Shown here one piece after another: positions 5,084 through 8,243 of a stretch of DNA of 8,243 nucleotides. Source of the DNA: Agrobacterium fabrum (GTDB lineage Bacteria > Pseudomonadota > Alphaproteobacteria > Rhizobiales > Rhizobiaceae). The notes under the pieces were generated by a model. It saw only the letters and a list, made by a program, of their open reading frames with translations, was not told the DNA's origin and searched no databases. The translations under genes were made by a program, and so were the position numbers. The DNA is taken from contig QFOL01000172.1 of assembly GCA_003241215.1 (NCBI GenBank), positions 1 to 8,243 on the forward strand. Direction: 5' to 3'. Positions within the stretch are counted from its first letter, which is position 1, and each line of letters starts with the position of its first letter.

Positions 5084-5905
5084 TCAACAAACAGTCTTGA
5101 AACGCTCGACCACGGTGGCGAGAACCTCGTCCATCGGCCGCGCCTGCCAGCGATGCGAAAAGATTTCCACTTCCTGCGGACCGTGGAAGCCGGCGGCCTC
5201 GATCATGGCGCGAAATGCCTTCAGGTCAATCACGCCGTCGCCCATCATGCCGCGATCATTGAGCGGATCGGTGGTCGGCACCAGCCAGTCGCAGACGTGG
5301 TGGGCGAGAATCTGCCCGTTCCTGCCTGCGCGCGCCACCTGTTCCTCCAGTTCCGGATCCCACCAGACGTGGTAGACATCGATGGCGACGCCGGTGCCAG
5401 ACCCCAGCCTGTCGCAGAGATCGAGCGACTGTTTCAGCGTGTTGAAGCAGGCGCGGTCGGCGGCGTAAAAAGGATGCAGCGGCTCGATGGCGAGCGGCAC
5501 CCCGGCGGCCCGCGCATAGGGAAGAAGTTCGGCCATGCCGTCCTCCACCATCTGCCGTGCGCCTTTCAGATCACGCGAGCCGGCGGGCAGGCCGCCCACG
5601 ACAAGCACGAGGCAGTCTGCCTTCATGGCGGCGGCCTCATCGACGGCGCGTTTATTGTCCTCAATGGCGCGGCGGCGGCCTTCCGCATCGGGTGCGGGGA
5701 AAAAGCCGCCACGGCAATGGCCGCTGAGGCGCAGGCCGTTCTGCTCGACGATGCGGGCGGCTTCCGTAAGACCAACGCCATGCACCTGCTCGCGCCAGGG
5801 CGAGATGGCGGTGATGCCATGGGCAAGGCAGGCATCGACGATGGCGCCGAAATCGCCGCCCTGCCGCACGGTGGCGAAATTGATGGAAAGGCCTTCAAGG
5901 CTCAT
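5084..5905 (-). CDS. Sugar phosphate isomerase/epimerase-type TIM barrel (xylose isomerase-like; operon gene 3)
   Basis: A 273-residue protein of the AP-endonuclease-2/xylose-isomerase-like barrel superfamily. The family is usually metal-dependent (Mn, Mg, Co) and isomerises, epimerises or dehydrates sugars and inositols. Some members cleave 3-keto-glycosides by elimination. Candidate metal ligands are in order: Glu141 (LAIEPLHP), Asp176 and nearby His179 (AIDVYHVWWDP), His202/His203 (AHHVCDW), and Glu246/Glu248 (QEVEIFSHRW). The MGDGVIDLKAF segment (221-231) is a standard family block. No signal peptide, so it is cytosolic. The start at 5905 is supported by GGGGAG 8 bases upstream. It lies 24 bases after the DUF993 gene and 19 before an oxidoreductase, clearly the same operon. 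The precise reaction cannot be set from the sequence; epimerase, isomerase and keto-glycoside lyase are all possible. Confidence 0.88.
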   Translation of the reverse strand: MSLEGLSINFATVRQGGDFGAIVDACLAHGITAISPWREQVHGVGLTEAARIVEQNGLRLSGHCRGGFFPAPDAEGRRRAIEDNKRAVDEAAAMKADCLVLVVGGLPAGSRDLKGARQMVEDGMAELLPYARAAGVPLAIEPLHPFYAADRACFNTLKQSLDLCDRLGSGTGVAIDVYHVWWDPELEEQVARAGRNGQILAHHVCDWLVPTTDPLNDRGMMGDGVIDLKAFRAMIEAAGFHGPQEVEIFSHRWQARPMDEVLATVVERFKTVC

Positions 5906-5929
5906 CTCGGTATCTCCCCTTGTTTTGCT

Positions 5930-7093
5930 TCACCCGATGCCACGGACGGCCAGAAACGCCTTCATGCGATGCGTCGCCAGATCCGGCTCGGCCAGCACAT
6001 TGGCCTTGTCGGCCAGCCGGAAAAGCTCGGCGAAATGCTGCGTGGAGCGGGTGCTTTCCTGCCCGCCGACCATGGTGAAATGGTCTTGCAACCCGTTGAG
6101 ATAGGCGAGGAACACCACGCCGGTCTTGTAGAAGCGGGTCGGCGCCTTGAAGATATGGCGCGACAGCGCCACCGTCGGCTCGAGAATATCGAAAAACTCA
6201 TTGTCCGCCCCGCGCTTCAGGCTGGCGAGCGCTTTCGAAGCAACTGGCGCTATGGCGTCGAAAATGCCGAGCAGCGCATCCGAATGGCCCTTCTCGTCAC
6301 CGGCGATCAGTTCGGCATAGTTGAAATCGTCGCCGGTATACATGCGAACGCCCGATGGCAGACGGCGGCGCATGACGATTTCCTTTTCCTTGGAGAGAAG
6401 CGAAATCTTGATGCCGTCGATCTTGTCTGCATTCTCCTCGATCATGGCTAGGCAGGTTTCCATGGCCTGCATGTGGTCACCGGAACCCCAGTAACCCTCA
6501 AGGGCCGGATCGAACATCTCACCCAGCCAGTGGATCACCACTTTCTGGTCGGCATGGGAGAGAACCCGCGCATAGGCCTTGAGATAATCATCCGGGGAAC
6601 GCGCCGCCGCAGCCAATGCACGGCTCGCCATCAGGATCACGCGTCCGCCTTCTCCCTGAACAAAATCAAGCTGTTCCAGATAGGAGTCGACAATCTGGTT
6701 CAGGTCGTAACCGCCGCCATTCAGATGGTCGGTGCCGACGCCGCAGGCAATCAGCGCATCCTTGCGGCTGGCCGCCTCCTTCAGCGAACGGGAAATCAGT
6801 TCCTGCGCCTGCGGCCATGCGAGCCCCATGCCGCGCTGGGCCGTGTCCATCGCCTCGGCGACACCGAGGCCGAGATCCCACAGGCGGTGACGGAAACGTA
6901 AGGTGGCGTCCCAGTCGATGGCGGGCGTCAGCCATGGGTCATTATCGGCAAGGGGATCGGCCACCACATGGGCGGCGGCGAAGGCGACGCGGTTGAAATC
7001 CACCGCACTGCGTTTTTCAACCGCAACCGGCGTGCCTGATAGTCTGTAGACTTCAATGCTGCGGTCGTCCTTCGGAAGCTTGAGTTCGCTCAC
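5930..7093 (-). CDS. DUF993 protein, dihydrodipicolinate-synthase/aldolase-like (operon gene 2)
   Basis: A 387-residue protein that I recognise as the DUF993 family, often described as DHDPS-like, with no established reaction known to me. It is longer than a normal DHDPS (about 290-300), with about 60 extra N-terminal residues. Aldolase-type features are visible: a glycine-rich segment early in the barrel (CGVGTDHLNGGGYD, 117-130), DGIKISLLSKE (226-236) whose Lys229 sits where the Schiff-base lysine of DHDPS/NAL enzymes is found, and MYTGDDFNYAELI (251-263), resembling the GDD block after that lysine. No membrane or export signal. The start is GTG at 7093, chosen because GAGGAGG lies 5 bases upstream; the site overlaps the previous gene's stop, 10 bases away. 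A retro-aldol cleavage of a keto-sugar acid or similar compound is an inference. Confidence 0.85.
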   Translation of the reverse strand: MSELKLPKDDRSIEVYRLSGTPVAVEKRSAVDFNRVAFAAAHVVADPLADNDPWLTPAIDWDATLRFRHRLWDLGLGVAEAMDTAQRGMGLAWPQAQELISRSLKEAASRKDALIACGVGTDHLNGGGYDLNQIVDSYLEQLDFVQGEGGRVILMASRALAAAARSPDDYLKAYARVLSHADQKVVIHWLGEMFDPALEGYWGSGDHMQAMETCLAMIEENADKIDGIKISLLSKEKEIVMRRRLPSGVRMYTGDDFNYAELIAGDEKGHSDALLGIFDAIAPVASKALASLKRGADNEFFDILEPTVALSRHIFKAPTRFYKTGVVFLAYLNGLQDHFTMVGGQESTRSTQHFAELFRLADKANVLAEPDLATHRMKAFLAVRGIG

Positions 7094-7098
7094 CGTCG

Positions 7099-7105
7099 CC
7101 TCCTC
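7099..7105 (-). promoter_or_regulatory. Ribosome binding site fixing the GTG start of the DUF993 gene
   Basis: GAGGAGG (7105-7099) lies 5 bases before the GTG at 7093 and overlaps the TGA stop of the preceding oxidoreductase (7106-7104). This spacing favours the GTG over any later ATG and points to tight coupling of the two genes. Confidence 0.8.
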
Positions 7106-8243
7106 AGGAAAGGGCGGGAACGTCGAGCCAGCGGCGTTCCTTCCAGGATTTCAGTCCAAGCTCGGCAAGCTGCACGCCCTTCACGCCTTCCATGAGGCCA
7201 TAGGGCCACGGGTCGTTGTCGACGAGGTGGCGCACGAACATTTCCCACTGCGCCTTGAAGCCGTTGTCATAAACGACATTGTCCGGCACCTCCTGCCAGG
7301 TCCTGTAGAAATCGATGGTCTGCGGCTGGTCGGGGTTCCACACCGGCTTCGGCGTGTTGGTGCGGTGCTGGGTAAAGCATTTTGTCAGGCCCGCCACCGC
7401 CGAACCATGGGTGCCGTCCACCTGGAAGGTCACGAGGTCGTCGCGGCGCACCCGCACCGCCCAGGAAGAGTTGATATGGGCGATCACGCCGCCTTCCAGC
7501 TCGAAGGTGGCATAGGCCGCGTCGTCGGCATCCGCCTCATAGGCTTTGCCCTGCTCATCGAAACGTTCCGGAATATGGGTCGCGCCGAGGCAGCTGACGG
7601 ATTTCACCGGACCGAACAGGTTGTCGAGCACATAACGCCAGTGGCACAGCATATCGAGAATGATGCCGCCGCCATCCTTCAGACGGTAGTTCCATGAGGG
7701 GCGCTGCGCCGGCTGCCAGTCGCCCTCGAAAACCCAGTAACCGAATTCGCCACGCACCGAGAGGATTTTCCCGAAGAAGCCGCTGTCGCGCAGCATGGCG
7801 AGCTTGCGAAGGCCGGGAAGGAACAGCTTGTCCTGCACCACGCCGTGCTTGATGCCGGCGCTTTCGGCCAGCCGCGCAATCGCCAGCGCCTCTTCCATCG
7901 TGTCGGAAATCGGCTTTTCGCAATAAACGTTCTTGCCGGCCTTGATGGCTTTCTCCAGCAGGCTGCCGCGCATCTGCGTCGTGCCGGCATCGAAGAACAG
8001 CGTATCATCAGGGTTTGCCAATGCGGCGTCGATGTCGGTCGTCCAGCGCGCGACATTGTGCTTTTTCGCGATTTCCTCGATTTTCGCGCCGTTGCGGCCG
8101 ACCAGAATGGGGTCGAGCATGACCCTTTCACCATTCTTCAAAACCACGCCGCCCTGATCGCGAATGGCGAGAACGGAGCGCACGAGATGCTGGTTGTAAC
8201 CCATGCGGCCGGTGATGCCGTGCATGATGACGCCGATACGTTT
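7104..8243 (-). CDS. Gfo/Idh/MocA family oxidoreductase (operon gene 1; 5' end outside window)
   Basis: At least 379 residues; the frame stays open to the window edge. The visible start KRIGVIMHGITGRMGYNQHL is the first strand and Gly-rich turn of the Rossmann fold, so the true start is probably a few codons outside; the Met at 8225 lies inside that strand and is not the start. NVYCEKPISDTMEEA holds the family EKP lysine, and GGGIILDMLCHWRYVLDNLFG holds the catalytic Asp/His block. The C-terminal domain runs to KERRWLDVPALS. It is clearly different from the second oxidoreductase of this operon: it lacks the cysteine cluster, and its substrate-side motifs differ (FEGDWQPAQRPSWNYRLKDG). The DUF993 gene begins 10 bases after it. 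It likely catalyses one redox step on the operon's sugar-type substrate, which is unidentified. Confidence 0.9.
   Translation of the reverse strand, partial: KRIGVIMHGITGRMGYNQHLVRSVLAIRDQGGVVLKNGERVMLDPILVGRNGAKIEEIAKKHNVARWTTDIDAALANPDDTLFFDAGTTQMRGSLLEKAIKAGKNVYCEKPISDTMEEALAIARLAESAGIKHGVVQDKLFLPGLRKLAMLRDSGFFGKILSVRGEFGYWVFEGDWQPAQRPSWNYRLKDGGGIILDMLCHWRYVLDNLFGPVKSVSCLGATHIPERFDEQGKAYEADADDAAYATFELEGGVIAHINSSWAVRVRRDDLVTFQVDGTHGSAVAGLTKCFTQHRTNTPKPVWNPDQPQTIDFYRTWQEVPDNVVYDNGFKAQWEMFVRHLVDNDPWPYGLMEGVKGVQLAELGLKSWKERRWLDVPALS

Noticed and set aside
4000..5100. Long + strand open frame of 366 codons opposite the cysteine-cluster oxidoreductase
   Set aside because: It is antisense to a strongly supported gene, with no ribosome site and no recognisable protein motif.
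5042..6451. Long + strand open frame of 469 codons opposite the sugar operon
   Set aside because: It lies wholly antisense to three genes with clear family motifs. Its His/Ala/Gly/Arg-rich composition is the usual shadow of GC-rich coding DNA, and it has no domain.
1..8243. CRISPR array, tRNA/rRNA, insertion sequence or integrase
   Set aside because: By eye I see no regularly spaced repeats, no transposase or integrase motifs, and no tRNA or rRNA-like segment.

Overview
The window looks like chromosomal DNA of an alphaproteobacterium, most likely Rhizobiaceae (Agrobacterium/Rhizobium-like). This rests on high GC with strong C/G at third codon positions, strong AGGAGG-type ribosome sites, and the gene types present: a MacB-type exporter, a second small acyl carrier protein, tiny membrane-protein genes, and a sugar-catabolic operon rich in Gfo/Idh/MocA oxidoreductases. 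The genus is an inference; no rRNA or other marker gene is present.

Left part (1-2158). The 3' end of a MacB-like ABC exporter permease runs on the + strand. It converges on a free-standing acyl carrier protein gene on the - strand, with only 13 bases between the two stop codons. A divergent intergenic region of 308 bases then separates the ACP gene from a + strand integral-membrane acyltransferase of the acyltransferase-3 (OafA/ExoZ-like) family.

Middle part (2181-3830). This is a run of very small - strand genes that are easy to miss. Three are packed with start/stop overlaps: 95 aa, then 84 aa joined by ATGA, then 37 aa with an 11-base overlap. A second group holds a 39-aa membrane peptide, a 56-aa Lys/Pro/Gly-rich peptide and possibly a 31-aa membrane peptide, and it ends at a clear intrinsic terminator. 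None has a function I can name. Two gaps of about 300-400 bases hold only small inverted repeats.

Right part (3829-8243). Four tightly spaced - strand genes form one operon whose 5' end lies beyond the window. In transcription order they are a Gfo/Idh/MocA oxidoreductase (cut by the window edge), a DUF993 protein that reads as a divergent DHDPS/aldolase-type TIM barrel, a sugar-phosphate-isomerase/epimerase-type TIM barrel, and a second Gfo/Idh/MocA oxidoreductase with a cysteine cluster. Gaps are 10, 24 and 19 bases. Together they look like an oxidation, isomerisation or elimination, and retro-aldol route for an unidentified sugar, polyol or glycoside. This operon is the best candidate here for an undescribed system. 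The small-protein cluster is the second.
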